From the NCBI RefSeq assembly GCF_018638295.1, contig NZ_JABTTS010000021.1:1-64000 (forward strand): a DNA stretch of 64,000 bases, read 5' to 3'. The stretch is from Streptomyces sp. CHD11 (GTDB lineage: Bacteria; Actinomycetota; Actinomycetes; Streptomycetales; Streptomycetaceae). Shown one piece after another: positions 46,705-55,620 of the stretch (position 1 is the first letter of the stretch; each line of letters starts with the position of its first letter). The notes beneath the pieces were generated by a model, which saw nothing but the letters and a program-made list of their open reading frames with translations, was not told where the DNA came from and did no database searches. A program made the translations under genes and the position numbers.

Positions 46705-47619
46705 TCAGTCCTCGGCCGTGAGTCCCTTGCGCAGCTTCACCAGCGTCCGCGACAGCAGACGGGAGACGTGCATCTGGGAGATGCCCAGCTCCTCACCGAT
46801 CTCCGACTGGGTCATGCCCGCGACGAAACGCAGGGAGAGGATCTTCCGGTCGCGCGGCGGCAGTTCGGCGATCAGCGGCTTCAACGACTCGACGTACTCG
46901 ATGCCTTCGAGCCCGTGGTCCTCGTAACCGATCCGGTCGGCCAGCGCGCCCTCGGCGTCGTCCTCCTCCGGCTGGGCGTCCAGCGACGAGGCGGTGTAGG
47001 CGTTCGACGCGGCCATGCCCTCGACGACCTCGTCGCCGGTGATGCCCAGACGTTCCGCCAGCTCGGCCACTGTCGGCGCGCGGTCGAGCTGCTGGGCGAG
47101 TTCGTCACCGGCCTTGGCCAGGTCGAGCCGGAGTTCCTGGAGCCGGCGCGGTACGCGCACGGACCACGAGGTGTCCCGGAAGAAGCGCTTGATCTCGCCG
47201 ATGATGGTCGGCATCGCGAAGGTGGGGAACTCCACACCGCGCGACAGTTCGAAGCGGTCGATCGCCTTGATCAGGCCGACGGTGCCGACCTGGATGATGT
47301 CCTCCATCGGCTCGCTGCGCGAGCGGAAGCGGGAGGCGGCGAACTTGACCAGGGCGAGGTTCAGTTCGACGAGCGTATTGCGTACGTACGAGTACTCCTG
47401 GGTGCCTTCCTCCAGCGATTCGAGGCGCTCGAAGAGGGTCTTGGACAGAGCCCGGGCGTCGACCGGGCCCACCTCGTCGTACGGGGGGATCTCCGGGAGT
47501 CCGGCGAGCAAGTCGTCCGGGACGACACCCATATCGTCCGGTTCGATGGGTTCCAGATGTTCCGGAGGTGGTGTCGACGTCGCTTCAGGGGTAGGCGATG
47601 CGTCGAGCCGGGGTGACAT
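46705..47619 (-). CDS. sigI: SigB/SigF-type stress sigma factor (probably SigI)
   Basis: 304 residues. ATG 47619 is chosen because gatggagg lies just upstream (ATG TCA CCC); the frame is open eight more codons. After a 70-residue Pro/Glu-rich extension, region 2 has LVKFAASRFRSRSEPMEDIIQVGTVGLIKAIDRF and EFPTFAMPTIIGEIKRFFRD, region 3 covers RAPTVAELAERLGI, and region 4 has LPPRDRKILSLRF ... TQSEIGEELGISQMHVSRLL. This is the general-stress/sporulation group controlled by anti-sigma factors. The divergent genes encode an antagonist pair, suggesting a partner switch. The SigI name rests on gene order remembered from S. coelicolor. Confidence 0.88.
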   Translation of the reverse strand: MSPRLDASPTPEATSTPPPEHLEPIEPDDMGVVPDDLLAGLPEIPPYDEVGPVDARALSKTLFERLESLEEGTQEYSYVRNTLVELNLALVKFAASRFRSRSEPMEDIIQVGTVGLIKAIDRFELSRGVEFPTFAMPTIIGEIKRFFRDTSWSVRVPRRLQELRLDLAKAGDELAQQLDRAPTVAELAERLGITGDEVVEGMAASNAYTASSLDAQPEEDDAEGALADRIGYEDHGLEGIEYVESLKPLIAELPPRDRKILSLRFVAGMTQSEIGEELGISQMHVSRLLSRTLVKLRKGLTAED

Positions 47620-47871
47620 GATGTCCTCCATCGTTCTCGGCATATGGCTGCCGAAGCCGATACGTGCACTGCGGTGTGCGGCGCCTCCAAAGCCGGCCGT
47701 GTCGGTTTACGTGTCTTTACTAGCCCTACCGGCTTCCGCGGGCACATCGCAAGTGTGTTCTGTGTGCATATGTCCGTTTGTGCGTGATTGTTAGAGTGTC
47801 GATGCGTGGCCGGAAGGCGTAATGTTCAGAAGCGTCAGCAAGCAGCCACGGTGTCGGGAGAGAGAGACGGC

Positions 47872-48249
47872 ATGGACCGCGGGACGGTCGGCAGCGCACA
47901 GTCGGGCCGGCTTCTGGTCGACGTGCGAGAAGAGGGCCCCAGTGCCGTCGTGACTCCGGCGGGTGAGTTGGATCACCACACCGCCGATCTGTTGCGCGAG
48001 CCACTCGAGGGCTGCCTCGCCAAGGGATTCAAGCGTCTTGTCATCGACTGCTCCAGGTTGGAGTTCTGTGACTCCACAGGACTGAACGTACTGCTCGGTG
48101 CCCGGCTCAAGGCCGAGGCAGCCGGGGGCGGTGTCCATCTCGCGGGAATGCAGTCCGTGGTCTCCCGCGTGTTCGAGATCACGGGGGCGGACGCGGTGTT
48201 CACCGTCCATGACACTCTCGAGGCGGCTCTGGCCGACGATTCGGCGTGA
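47872..48249 (+). CDS. Anti-anti-sigma factor (STAS domain)
   Basis: 125 residues from ATG 47872 (MDRGTVGSAQSGRLLVD) behind gggagagaga. STAS fold with VVTPAGELDHHTADLL and the phosphorylation loop RLEFCDSTGLNVLL; the phosphoacceptor would be S68. Unphosphorylated, such proteins bind the anti-sigma kinase and free the sigma factor. It is divergent from the sigma gene and followed, after 240 bp, by an ATP-binding anti-sigma candidate. Confidence 0.92.
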   Translation: MDRGTVGSAQSGRLLVDVREEGPSAVVTPAGELDHHTADLLREPLEGCLAKGFKRLVIDCSRLEFCDSTGLNVLLGARLKAEAAGGGVHLAGMQSVVSRVFEITGADAVFTVHDTLEAALADDSA

Positions 48250-48491
48250 TCCGCGCGGGCACGCCCGGCGGAGCGCCTCCGCTGCTCCCGGAGACGGAGG
48301 TCCTCCTCCGTCGTGCCTTTTCGTGCGAACACGGGGGTGTCCCGTCGGTCCGCCCGGGCAGGAGAGACCCTGAACGGGCCGGACACGGTGGTCGCGGGGG
48401 TGCTGGGAACCGGACGTGCCGTGCGTACGTGACCGACCGAGTACGGAATCTTTTGAATCGTGAACCGGTGACACGGTGAGGTGAAGCGCTG

Positions 48492-49043
48492 ATGAGCACC
48501 ACCCGGCCCTATTCGCCGGGCGACCGAGGTCCGGAGCCCGGCGGCGCTTCCGGGGTGCCCGGGGGCGTGGCACCGGCCGGGGACGCGCCGGACGGCGGTA
48601 TGGCCGCGCCCACCGCGCCACCGGGCTCTCCGGGTGGCGGGACCCGTCGGCTCGACTTCGACGGCCAGAGCGGAGTCGTGCCGCTCGCCCGTGACTTCGC
48701 CCGCCAGGCGCTGTACGAGTGGGGCTGGCTGCCGGCCGCCACCGCGGACCGGCGGGCCGCCGCGGAGGACGTCCTCCTCGTCGTCTCCGAGCTGGTCACC
48801 AACGCGTGTCTGCACGCGGAGGGGCCCGACCACATGGCGATCACCTGTGACAAGAAGGTGATCCGGCTGGAGGTCACCGACCGGGGCACGGGACAGCCGG
48901 CGCCGCGCACCCCGCACCGGGCGGGGCGGCCGGGCGGTCACGGCATGTTCATCGTGCAGCGGCTGTGCCTGGACTGGGGCGTCGTGCGTGCGCCGGACGT
49001 GGCGGGCAAGACGGTCTGGGCGGAACTGGGCACGCCCGCGTAG
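48492..49043 (+). CDS. HATPase_c_2 anti-sigma factor / serine kinase (RsbW-like)
   Basis: 183 residues. A Gly/Pro-rich N-terminal extension (about 1-50) precedes the GHKL ATPase domain. N-box LLVVSELVTNACLHAEG, G1 box LEVTDRGTGQP, G2 box RPGGHGMFIVQRL. Such proteins bind the sigma factor and phosphorylate the STAS antagonist. ATG 48492 follows gtgaagcg. The neighbouring STAS and sigma genes make this the likely kinase of the partner switch. Streptomyces encode dozens of these, so pairing is inference. Confidence 0.9.
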   Translation: MSTTRPYSPGDRGPEPGGASGVPGGVAPAGDAPDGGMAAPTAPPGSPGGGTRRLDFDGQSGVVPLARDFARQALYEWGWLPAATADRRAAAEDVLLVVSELVTNACLHAEGPDHMAITCDKKVIRLEVTDRGTGQPAPRTPHRAGRPGGHGMFIVQRLCLDWGVVRAPDVAGKTVWAELGTPA

Positions 49044-49081
49044 TCCTCCGGGTGCGGTGAGGTTCCCACGCCCCCGCACCC

Positions 49082-49133
49082 GCTCCTCGAACGCCGGAGA
49101 GGCTGAAGCCAGCCTCTCCGGCGTTCGAGGAGC
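49082..49133. repeat. 23-bp perfect inverted repeat; dispersed Streptomyces 3'-end element
   Basis: Left arm 49082-49104, loop gaagcc, right arm 49111-49133, with no mismatch. It is followed by gcgtccgggggcggagccccgg (a second small hairpin). The arm agcctctccggcgttcgagg is a sequence I recognise from many Streptomyces intergenic 3' ends. It probably acts as a bidirectional terminator between convergent genes. Confidence 0.8.
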
Positions 49134-49217
49134 AGGGCGTCCGGGGGCGGAGCCCCGGTTCCGGCAGGGGGAAGGGGCCGGGGGGCGAAGAAGCCCGGTG
49201 CACCGCCCCCGGAGGGC

Positions 49218-50714
49218 TCAGCGCACGTCACCCATGAGGAGCTTGACCTTCTTGCGGTACATCCACACCGCGACACCGGCGAGCACGGCGAGCGTGGCCT
49301 CCATCGCGACGATGCCCGTCTTGTTCAGGTCGACTCCGGCGATGGACAGCAGTCCGGTCGTGGCGTCACCGGCGGTCACGGCCAGGAACCAGACGCCCAT
49401 CATCTGCGAGGCGTACTTCGCGGGCGCCATCTTCGTGGTGACCGACAGGCCGACGGGGGAGAGCAGCAGCTCACCGACGGTCTGCGTGAAGTAGATCGCC
49501 ACCAGCCACAGCGCCGCCGCCTTGTGACCGCCCTCGGCGATCGACAGCGGGGCCAGGAACAGGAAGAACGACACGCCGACCAGCACCAGACCGGAAGCGA
49601 ACTTCACGATCGTGCTCGGCTCCTTGCCGCGCCGGTTCAGCGCCAGCCAGATCCAGGCGAAGACCGGGGCCAGCGCCATGATCAGCACGGGGTTGACCGA
49701 CTGGTACCAGGAGACCGGGAAGTCCCATCCCAGGACGCTGTTCTCGGCCGACGAGTCGGCGAAGAGCGACAGGGTCGAGCCGCCCTGGTCGTAGATCATC
49801 CAGAAGATCGCGGCGGCGACGAAGAACCAGATGTACGCGGACATCTTCGACTGCTCGGCGCGGTCCAGGTCCTTGTCGCGCTTGATCCGGGCGATCACCA
49901 TCACCGGGACGATCACGCCGAGCAGCGTCAGCGGGACCAGGACCCAGTTCAGGGTGTAGGTGCCGGTGACGCCCAGGACGGCGTACGCGACGACGGCGAC
50001 GCCCGCCCACAGTGCGGCCTTGCGCAGCGTGGAGGACCTCTCCTCGGCCGACAGCGGCTTGGGGACGACACTGGACCGGGCGTCCAGGTGGCGGCTGCCC
50101 AGCAGGAACTGCACCACGCCCAGGCCCATGCCGGCCGCGGCGAGCGCGAAGCCCAGATGCCAGTTGACGCTCTCACCGATGGTGCCGATGATCAGCGGCG
50201 CGGCGAAGGCACCCAGGTTGATGCCCATGTAGAAGACGGTGAAGCCGCCGTCCCGGCGTGGATCGTCCGGGCCCTGGTAGAGCTGGCCGACCATCGTGGA
50301 GATGTTGGCCTTCAGGAGGCCGGAGCCGATGGCGACCAGGCCGAGCCCCGCGTAGAAGGTGCCGGAGGACGGCAGGGCCAGCGTCAGATGGCCCAGCATG
50401 ATGACGCCGCCGGCGACGGCGACGGTCTTGCGGGGGCCCCAGACACGGTCACCGAACCAGCCGCCCGGCATCGTGAGCAGGTACACCAGGGAGAGGTAGA
50501 CCGAGTAGATCGCGGTGGCGGTGCCCGCGCTCAGACCGAGTCCGCCCGGCGCGACGAGGTACAGCGGGAGCAGGGCCCTCATGCCGTAGTAGGAGAACCG
50601 CTCCCACATCTCGGTCATGAAGAGTGTGGCCAGTCCGCGGGGGTGGCCGAAGAAGGTCTTCTCGGAACCGGGGGTGCCCGGAGTGACCGAGTCCTTCGTC
50701 AGGCTGGACGCCAT
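49218..50714 (-). CDS. POT/PTR2-family proton-dependent oligopeptide transporter
   Basis: 498 residues. ATG 50714 gives MASSLTKDSVTPG and follows aaggaacg. The frame is open upstream but without bias. Twelve to fourteen transmembrane helices; the family motif ExxERFxYYG is present as EMWERFSYYGMRALLPLYL in helix 1. Other POT features are MPGGWFGDRVWG (after helix 2) and FTVFYMGINLGAFAAPLI. It imports di- and tripeptides with protons. It is monocistronic, with a 510-bp upstream region. Confidence 0.93.
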   Translation of the reverse strand: MASSLTKDSVTPGTPGSEKTFFGHPRGLATLFMTEMWERFSYYGMRALLPLYLVAPGGLGLSAGTATAIYSVYLSLVYLLTMPGGWFGDRVWGPRKTVAVAGGVIMLGHLTLALPSSGTFYAGLGLVAIGSGLLKANISTMVGQLYQGPDDPRRDGGFTVFYMGINLGAFAAPLIIGTIGESVNWHLGFALAAAGMGLGVVQFLLGSRHLDARSSVVPKPLSAEERSSTLRKAALWAGVAVVAYAVLGVTGTYTLNWVLVPLTLLGVIVPVMVIARIKRDKDLDRAEQSKMSAYIWFFVAAAIFWMIYDQGGSTLSLFADSSAENSVLGWDFPVSWYQSVNPVLIMALAPVFAWIWLALNRRGKEPSTIVKFASGLVLVGVSFFLFLAPLSIAEGGHKAAALWLVAIYFTQTVGELLLSPVGLSVTTKMAPAKYASQMMGVWFLAVTAGDATTGLLSIAGVDLNKTGIVAMEATLAVLAGVAVWMYRKKVKLLMGDVR

Positions 50715-51212
50715 GGTCGTTCCTTGCTGTCGGGACGCGTCGCGGATGCGGGTACGCGCCCGGTGGGGGGCAGGCCGGCACCGGCGAGGCCGTACCGTCC
50801 ACCCACGCCCGGGGAGGCCGCTCCGGGTCGCGGAGCGGCGGACGGCGACCACCGGGATCCACGCCTCCTCCGTGCGTCTATGCGCGCAGGAGGCCCGGCC
50901 ACAGGTCATTCCTTCCGGGGCCGGCGGAGAACCGGCCCGCACGCGAAAGAGACCCTCGGCGTCGACTGCGCCAAAGGTCCCCGCGGTGCAACAGGCGTGG
51001 ATTCACCATACGGCAGGACACTGCCGGATATGGAAGGACTTGAGACACGGATCACAGGTGAACACGGAACCGGATCACTCATTCGAAGGTCTCCCCACCA
51101 TCGCACCTCACACCCCCAGGTGCCTGCCCGGGCTGCCGGAGGTGGGAATCAGGTAGGACGGAGGCAGGAAGCCGGCCCGGCGATCACACCCATGGGCCCG
51201 CCCCGACGGGAC
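50715..51212. other. Large intergenic region upstream of the POT transporter
   Basis: About 500 bases with divergent flanking genes and no coding bias in any frame. A 66-codon minus ORF (50906-51106) has no RBS or bias and is rejected. Local inverted repeats exist (for example ggccggcggagaaccggcc near 50922), but I see no known riboswitch. Confidence 0.4.
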
Positions 51213-51218
51213 TACCAT
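51213..51218 (+). promoter_or_regulatory. Candidate -10 (TACCAT) of a leaderless response-regulator transcript
   Basis: TACCAT ends 7 nt before ATG 51226, with no Shine-Dalgarno sequence. Confidence 0.4.
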
Positions 51219-51225
51219 CACTGCC

Positions 51226-51903
51226 ATGACCCGTGTACTGCTCGCCGAGGACGACGCGTCCATCTCGGAGCCGCTGGCCCGCGCCCTGCGCCGGGAGGGC
51301 TACGAAGTCGAGGTGCGTGAGGACGGACCGGGCGCGCTCGACGCCGGACTGCAGGGCGGCGTCGACCTGGTGGTGCTGGATCTCGGCCTGCCCGGAATGG
51401 ACGGCCTGGAGGTCGCCCGCCGGCTCCGCTCCGAGGGGCACACGGTTCCGCTGCTGATCCTGACCGCCCGCGCCGACGAGGTGGACACCGTCGTGGGCCT
51501 GGACGCGGGCGCCGACGACTACGTCACCAAGCCGTTCCGCCTCGCCGAACTGCTCGCCCGGGTCCGCGCCCTGCTGCGGCGCGGCTCCACCGAACCCCAG
51601 CAGCCGCCCGCCACCCACGGGGTGCGCATCGACGTCGAGTCGCACCGGGCGTGGATGGGCGAGGAGGAGCTCCAGCTCACCGCCAAGGAGTTCGACCTGC
51701 TGCGGGTCCTGGTACGGGACGCGGGCCGGGTCGTCACCCGCGACCAGCTGATGCGCGAGGTCTGGGACACCACCTGGTGGTCCTCCACCAAGACCCTCGA
51801 CATGCACATCTCCTGGCTGCGCAAGAAGCTGGGCGACGACGCCGCCAACCCCCGCTACATCGCGACCGTGCGCGGTGTGGGCTTCCGCTTCGAGAAGAGC
51901 TGA
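51226..51903 (+). CDS. OmpR/PhoP-family response regulator
   Basis: 225 residues. Receiver domain: acidic pocket AEDD (7-10), phosphoacceptor D52 in VVLDLGLPGMDG, ILTARAD, and K102 in DYVTKPF. Winged-helix DNA-binding domain (about 130-225): ELQLTAKEFDLLRVLVRDAG and the C-terminal YIATVRGVGFRFEKS. The next gene (32 bp on) is its histidine kinase. Targets unknown; no palindrome typical of autoregulation stood out. Confidence 0.95.
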   Translation: MTRVLLAEDDASISEPLARALRREGYEVEVREDGPGALDAGLQGGVDLVVLDLGLPGMDGLEVARRLRSEGHTVPLLILTARADEVDTVVGLDAGADDYVTKPFRLAELLARVRALLRRGSTEPQQPPATHGVRIDVESHRAWMGEEELQLTAKEFDLLRVLVRDAGRVVTRDQLMREVWDTTWWSSTKTLDMHISWLRKKLGDDAANPRYIATVRGVGFRFEKS

Positions 51904-51935
51904 ACCCGGCGGGGTCCGGCTCGGGGTAAGGGAAC

Positions 51936-53207
51936 ATGCGCCGTCGTCTGATCCAGTCCACGCTCGCCGTGGTGCTCGTCGTGATCGCCGTCTTCGGCGT
52001 CTCCCTGGTGATCGTGGAGACCCGCACGATCAGTGAGACCGCCAGGGAGCGGGTGGAGTCCGAGGCGGTACGGCTGGCCAGCATCGTCGACAGCCGGCTG
52101 CTCGTCGAGGACAAGGTCACCGCCGAGATCCTGAGCGACCAGATCACCGAGGACCGGTACGCCGTCGTCGACATCCCCGGCAAGCCGCCCATCGAGGTCG
52201 GCAGCAGACCGGACGGCGACGTCATCAGCGCGTCGGCGCCCGGCAAGGAGGGCGAGACGGTCACCGTCCAGGAGCCGCGCTCCTCGGTGACCCGGGAGGT
52301 CGGCCGGACGCTGCTGATCATCGGCCTGGTGGCACTGCTGGCGGTGATCGCCGCGGTGCTGCTGGCGATCCGCCAGGCGAGCCGGCTCGCCTCCCCGCTG
52401 ACCGACCTCGCGGAGACCGCCGAGCGCCTGGGCTCCGGCGACCCGCGTCCCCGGCACCGCCGGTACGGCGTCCCCGAGCTGGACCGGGTCGCGGATGTGC
52501 TGGACTCCTCGGCCGAACGCATCGGCCGGATGCTGACCGCCGAACGCCGCCTCGCCGCCGACGCGTCCCACCAGTTGCGCACCCCCCTCACCGCGCTGTC
52601 GATGCGGCTGGAGGAGATCACCCTCACCGACGACCCGGACACGGTGAAGGAGGAGGCGACGATCGCGCTGGCACAGGTCGAGCGGCTGACGGACGTGGTG
52701 GAGCGGCTGCTGACCAACTCCCGCGACCCCCGTACCGGCTCCGCGGTCACCTTCGACCTCGACGAGGTGATCACCCAGCAGCTCGCCGAGTGGCGCCCCG
52801 CCTACCGCAGCGCGGGCCGGGCGATCGTCACGTCCGGCAAGCGGGAGCTGCGGGCGGTGGGCACGCCGGGTGCGGTCGCCCAGGTGCTGGCCGCGCTGAT
52901 CGAGAACTCGCTGATGCACGGCGGTGGCACGGTCGCCCTGCGGACCCGGGTCACCGGCAACCAGGTCGTGGTCGAGGTCACCGACGAGGGGCCGGGCGTC
53001 CCCGCCGACCTGGGCGCCCGGATCTTCGAGCGGGCGATCAGCGGCCGCAACTCCACCGGCATCGGACTCGCCGTCGCCCGGGACCTGGCCGAAGCCGACG
53101 GCGGCCGCCTGGAGATGCTCCAGGCCAAACCGGCCGTCTTCGGCCTGTTCCTCTCCCGCACACCCCCGCAGAAGGAACCGGACGCCCACGGCCGGACGGT
53201 GCGCTGA
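51936..53207 (+). CDS. Sensor histidine kinase
   Basis: 423 residues. N-terminal transmembrane helix (about 8-28), an extracytoplasmic sensor of about 95 residues (ARERVESEAVRLASIVDSRL ...), second transmembrane helix (about 125-147), HAMP linker (about 148-200) and HisKA with H212 in DASHQLRTPLTALS. HATPase_c follows with N-box ALIENSLMHGGG, G1 DEGPGVPADL, and G2 STGIGLAVARDLAE. It pairs with the upstream regulator. The sensor is small and its signal is unknown; envelope signals are typical for this topology. Confidence 0.95.
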   Translation: MRRRLIQSTLAVVLVVIAVFGVSLVIVETRTISETARERVESEAVRLASIVDSRLLVEDKVTAEILSDQITEDRYAVVDIPGKPPIEVGSRPDGDVISASAPGKEGETVTVQEPRSSVTREVGRTLLIIGLVALLAVIAAVLLAIRQASRLASPLTDLAETAERLGSGDPRPRHRRYGVPELDRVADVLDSSAERIGRMLTAERRLAADASHQLRTPLTALSMRLEEITLTDDPDTVKEEATIALAQVERLTDVVERLLTNSRDPRTGSAVTFDLDEVITQQLAEWRPAYRSAGRAIVTSGKRELRAVGTPGAVAQVLAALIENSLMHGGGTVALRTRVTGNQVVVEVTDEGPGVPADLGARIFERAISGRNSTGIGLAVARDLAEADGGRLEMLQAKPAVFGLFLSRTPPQKEPDAHGRTVR

Positions 53208-53220
53208 GGAGGACGGCGGG

Positions 53221-53238
53221 ACGCCTCCGCCGAGGCGT
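53221..53238. terminator. Short hairpin between histidine kinase and GtrA genes
   Basis: ACGCCTC (53221-53227) and GAGGCGT (53232-53238) form a 7-bp stem between convergent genes. Confidence 0.4.
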
Positions 53239-53254
53239 GGTCGGACACCCCCGG

Positions 53255-53788
53255 CTAGGGAACCCGCTGCTTCGGCCGGCGGCCCTCGGTGGCCGGAGGG
53301 GACCCCGCCACCGGCGCACGGGCCGGCAGCGCGCGGAACACCCAGGTGCGGTAGGACCAGAAGCGGAAGAGGGTCGCGACGCCGATGCCGACGAACTTGA
53401 AGATGTTGCTCTGCAGCGAGCTGTCCCAGCCGAAACCGTAGGTCGCCGTGTAGAGCACGCCGTTCTCGATCACCAGGCCGATGGCGCTGAAGAGCAGGAA
53501 GAGGGACATCTCCCGGGTGCGCCCGGACTTGTCGCGGTCCCGGTAGGCGAAGTACCGGAAACCGACGTAGTTGAAGACGATCGCCACGATGGTGGCGATG
53601 ACGCTCGCCCGTACCACCTGGAGGTCGGTCACCTGGCGGACCAGGTTGAACACGCCCAGATTGACCAGTACGCCGGCTCCCCCCACCGCGCCGAACTTGG
53701 CCACTTCCCGGAAGAGCCGTCGAAGGCCCGGGGAACCGCGTTCCATCGCCTGCAGGCTCCCGTCCGTCGAATGCGTCAACCCGACCAT
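53255..53788 (-). CDS. GtrA-family membrane protein
   Basis: 177 residues from ATG 53788 (MVGLTHSTDGS), behind ggtgggtgg; ATG 53746 is an alternative. Four transmembrane helices: FGAVGGAGVLVNLGVFNLV, ASVIATIVAIVFNYVGFRYF, LFLLFSAIGLVIENGVLY and FKFVGIGVATLFRFWSYRTWVF. The FNYVGFRYFAYRD loop and the final FRFWSYRTWVF are typical of GtrA, thought to flip or assist transfer of polyprenyl-linked sugars for wall polymers. No glycosyltransferase is adjacent. Confidence 0.92.
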   Translation of the reverse strand: MVGLTHSTDGSLQAMERGSPGLRRLFREVAKFGAVGGAGVLVNLGVFNLVRQVTDLQVVRASVIATIVAIVFNYVGFRYFAYRDRDKSGRTREMSLFLLFSAIGLVIENGVLYTATYGFGWDSSLQSNIFKFVGIGVATLFRFWSYRTWVFRALPARAPVAGSPPATEGRRPKQRVP

Positions 53789-53887
53789 GCTAACCACCCA
53801 CCCGTGCGATCTTCCTGCGGACGCGGGCCGGGACCGCGCTCCCTCCCGCCCGACGGGTGCGAAATCGGCCACCGTGGCGCGGGCCGA

Positions 53888-53893
53888 TACCCT
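53888..53893 (+). promoter_or_regulatory. Candidate -10 (TACCCT) of a leaderless purK transcript
   Basis: TACCCT ends 6 nt before GTG 53900; the intervening bases are gggggc. Confidence 0.4.
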
Positions 53894-53899
53894 GGGGGC

Positions 53900-55042
53900 G
53901 TGACGTTCCCGGTAGTCGGCATGGTCGGCGGGGGCCAGCTCGCTCGTATGACACACGAGGCGGGCATCCCGCTCGGCATCAGGTTCAAGATTCTCAGTGA
54001 CACTCCGCAGGATTCCGCGGCGCAGGTCGTCGGCGATGTCGTCGTCGGCGACTACCGCGACCTGGAGACGCTGCGCGACTTCGCGCGCGGCTGCGACGTG
54101 ATCACCTTCGACCACGAGCACGTGCCCACCGAGCACCTCAGGGCCCTGGAGGCGGACGGTGTACCCGTCCGTCCCGGCCCCGACGCGCTCGTGCACGCCC
54201 AGGACAAGGGCGTGATGCGCGCGAGGCTCGACGCGATCGGCGTGCCGTGCCCACGGCACCGCCTGGTCGCCGACCCGGGGGACGTGGCCGCGTTCGCGGC
54301 GGAGGGTGGGGGAGGGTTCCCCGTCGTCCTCAAGACGGTCCGCGGCGGCTACGACGGCAAGGGCGTCTGGGTCGTCCGTTCCGCCGAGGAGGCCGCCGAG
54401 CCGTTCAAGGCGGGTGTTCCGGTCCTCGCCGAGGAGAAGGTCGACTTCGTGCGCGAGCTGGCCGCGAACGTGGTCCGCTCCCCGCACGGCCAGGCCGTCG
54501 CCTACCCGGTCGTGGAGTCGCAGCAGGTCAACGGAGTCTGTGACACGGTCATCGCTCCCGCACCCGGCCTCGACGAGGAACTCGCGCTGCGTGCCGAGGA
54601 GATGGCGCTGAACATCGCGGGGGAACTCGGCGTCGTCGGCCACCTCGCGGTCGAGCTCTTCCAGACCCGGGACGGCCGCGTCCTGGTCAACGAACTCGCG
54701 ATGCGCCCGCACAACTCCGGCCACTGGTCCATGGACGGCGCGATCACCTCGCAGTTCGCCAACCACGTCCGCGCCGTCCTCGACCTCCCGCTCGGCGACC
54801 CGCGCCCGCGCGCGAAGTGGACGGTCATGGTGAACGTGCTCGGCGGCGACTACCCGGACATGTACTCCGCGTACCTGCACTGCATGGCCCGCGACCCCCA
54901 GCTGAAGATCCACATGTACGGCAAGGACGTGAAGCCCGGCCGCAAGGTCGGACACGTCAACACCTACGGCGACGACCTGGACGACGTGCTGGAGCGCGCA
55001 CGCCACGCAGCCGGCTACCTGAGAGGCACGATCACCGAATGA
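53900..55042 (+). CDS. purK: N5-carboxyaminoimidazole ribonucleotide synthase
   Basis: 380 residues. ATP-grasp enzyme making N5-CAIR from AIR, bicarbonate and ATP in purine synthesis. N-terminal VGMVGGGQLARMTHEAG, FDHEHVPTEHL, QDKGVMRARLDAIG, ATP-grasp loops LKTVRGGYDGKGVWVV and EEKVDFVRELAA, and metal site NELAMRPHNSGHWSMDGA. GTG 53900 is supported by a leaderless promoter motif. It overlaps purE (ATGA), its functional partner. Confidence 0.96.
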   Translation: MTFPVVGMVGGGQLARMTHEAGIPLGIRFKILSDTPQDSAAQVVGDVVVGDYRDLETLRDFARGCDVITFDHEHVPTEHLRALEADGVPVRPGPDALVHAQDKGVMRARLDAIGVPCPRHRLVADPGDVAAFAAEGGGGFPVVLKTVRGGYDGKGVWVVRSAEEAAEPFKAGVPVLAEEKVDFVRELAANVVRSPHGQAVAYPVVESQQVNGVCDTVIAPAPGLDEELALRAEEMALNIAGELGVVGHLAVELFQTRDGRVLVNELAMRPHNSGHWSMDGAITSQFANHVRAVLDLPLGDPRPRAKWTVMVNVLGGDYPDMYSAYLHCMARDPQLKIHMYGKDVKPGRKVGHVNTYGDDLDDVLERARHAAGYLRGTITE

Positions 55043-55620
55043 GCCCGGCCCACCCGTCCGACGACCACCGCCCCTCGACGAGCGCCGACGCGCGCCCCCT
55101 CCCTTCGGTGGGCATCGTCATGGGGTCGGACTCCGACTGGCCCGTCATGGAGGCGGCCGCCAAGGCCCTCGACGAGTTCGAGATCGGCCACGAGGTCGAC
55201 GTCGTCTCCGCGCACCGCATGCCCCGCGAGATGATCGCGTACGGCGAGCAGGCCGCGGACCGCGGAATCAAGGTGATCATCGCGGGTGCGGGCGGCGCCG
55301 CCCATCTGCCCGGCATGCTCGCCTCGGTCACCCCGCTGCCCGTCATCGGTGTGCCCGTGCCGCTGAAGTACCTCGACGGCATGGACTCCCTGCTCTCCAT
55401 CGTGCAGATGCCGGCCGGAGTCCCGGTCGCCACCGTGTCGGTGGCCGGCGCCCGCAACGCGGGCCTGCTCGCGGCCCGGATCCTCGCCGCCCACGACGAG
55501 GAACTCCTCGGCCGGATGCGGGAGTTCCAGCAGGAGCTCAACGACCAGGCCACGGAGAAGGGCAAGCGGCTGCGCGCCAGGGCCGAGGGCTCCGGCAACG
55601 GCTTCGGCTTCGGCAAGTGA
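55039..55620 (+). CDS. purE: N5-CAIR mutase
   Basis: 193 residues. Class I PurE converts N5-CAIR to CAIR. Conserved: VGIVMGSDSDWPVMEAAA, VVSAHRMPREMIAYGEQA with catalytic His, IIAGAGGAAHLPGMLAS, and SIVQMPAGVPVATV. About 20 non-conserved residues precede the core, and the C-terminus ends in a GNGFGFGK tail. The start overlaps purK and the stop overlaps the dipeptidase start, so three genes are coupled. Confidence 0.96.
   Translation: MSPAHPSDDHRPSTSADARPLPSVGIVMGSDSDWPVMEAAAKALDEFEIGHEVDVVSAHRMPREMIAYGEQAADRGIKVIIAGAGGAAHLPGMLASVTPLPVIGVPVPLKYLDGMDSLLSIVQMPAGVPVATVSVAGARNAGLLAARILAAHDEELLGRMREFQQELNDQATEKGKRLRARAEGSGNGFGFGK

Noticed and set aside
50906..51106. 66-codon minus-strand gene in the large intergenic region
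   Set aside because: No RBS, no codon bias and no recognisable motif.
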